Shown here: piece by piece, positions 5,449 through 5,472 of the stretch
How the letters are laid out: the number at the start of each line of letters is the position of its first letter
Numbering within the stretch: position 1 is the first letter of the stretch
Assembly: GCA_011049465.1 (NCBI GenBank)
Contig: DSBP01000080.1
Coordinates: 1 to 5,472 of the forward strand
DNA: 5,472 nt
Direction: 5' to 3'
Source of the DNA: a bacterium
GTDB lineage: Bacteria; Oederibacteriota; PGYV01; DSBP01
Translations under genes and position numbers: made by a program
The notes under the pieces: model-generated
The model's input: only the letters and a program-made list of their open reading frames with translations
The model's database searches: none
What the model was told of the DNA's origin: nothing

Positions 5449-5472
5449 GATAAAACGGCATATGCTTTGAGT

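Noticed and set aside
4935..5450. Plus-strand open frame of 171 codons opposite the deaminase
   Set aside because: It is serine- and leucine-rich antisense of the P-loop domain, has no family features, and overlaps a gene with clear catalytic motifs.
5437..5461. Longer deaminase start eight codons upstream (MPFYQEVF)
   Set aside because: It would put a perfect AGGAGG ribosome binding site within the coding region and add a tail before the P-loop that nucleotide kinases normally lack.

Overview
All recognisable genes in this window lie on the minus strand and read from right to left as one compact, operon-like series: a two-domain P-loop/dCMP deaminase, a secreted L,D-transpeptidase, a MoxR-type AAA+ ATPase, a DUF58 protein, a BatA-like membrane vWA protein, and the first 120 codons of a BatB-like vWA protein that runs off the left edge. 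No rRNA, tRNA, CRISPR array, insertion sequence or phage gene is visible.

Source organism: an exported YkuD-type peptidoglycan enzyme beside a MoxR-DUF58-BatA-BatB block suggests a Gram-negative-type bacterium. Frequent AGG and ATA codons, mid-range base composition, several TTG starts and GTAG-headed hairpin repeats between genes would suit an uncultivated lineage such as Omnitrophota, Elusimicrobiota or a relative. This is an impression from style and not a placement.

Layout from right to left: the deaminase (4406-5437) is followed after 9 nt by the transpeptidase (3647-4396). After 54 nt comes moxR (2609-3592), then after 33 nt the DUF58 gene (1691-2575), which shares a TTGA stop/start overlap with batA (711-1694). 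A 348-nt non-coding gap (363-710) then separates batA from batB (1-362). MoxR, DUF58 and the two vWA proteins are the usual parts of the Bat/MoxR system, in which a cytoplasmic ATPase is thought to act as a chaperone or remodelling factor on membrane-anchored MIDAS-domain proteins. The transpeptidase adds a cell-wall activity to the cluster. The deaminase belongs to dUMP/dTTP supply or, less likely, to nucleotide-based phage defence.

The most unusual part is the batA-batB gap. It holds four GTAG-headed imperfect palindromes as two inverted pairs (a REP/BIME-like arrangement), a decayed fifth copy, a degenerate 7-nt tandem repeat (636-677), a 17-nt direct repeat, and a possible repeat-head remnant that coincides with the batA stop codon. 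Paired base changes in the two arms of the palindromes indicate that the hairpin itself has been preserved. Several start sites were reassigned from ribosome-binding-site position: moxR and the deaminase start a few codons inside their longest reading frames, and the partial batB starts at a TTG behind a near-perfect ribosome binding site.
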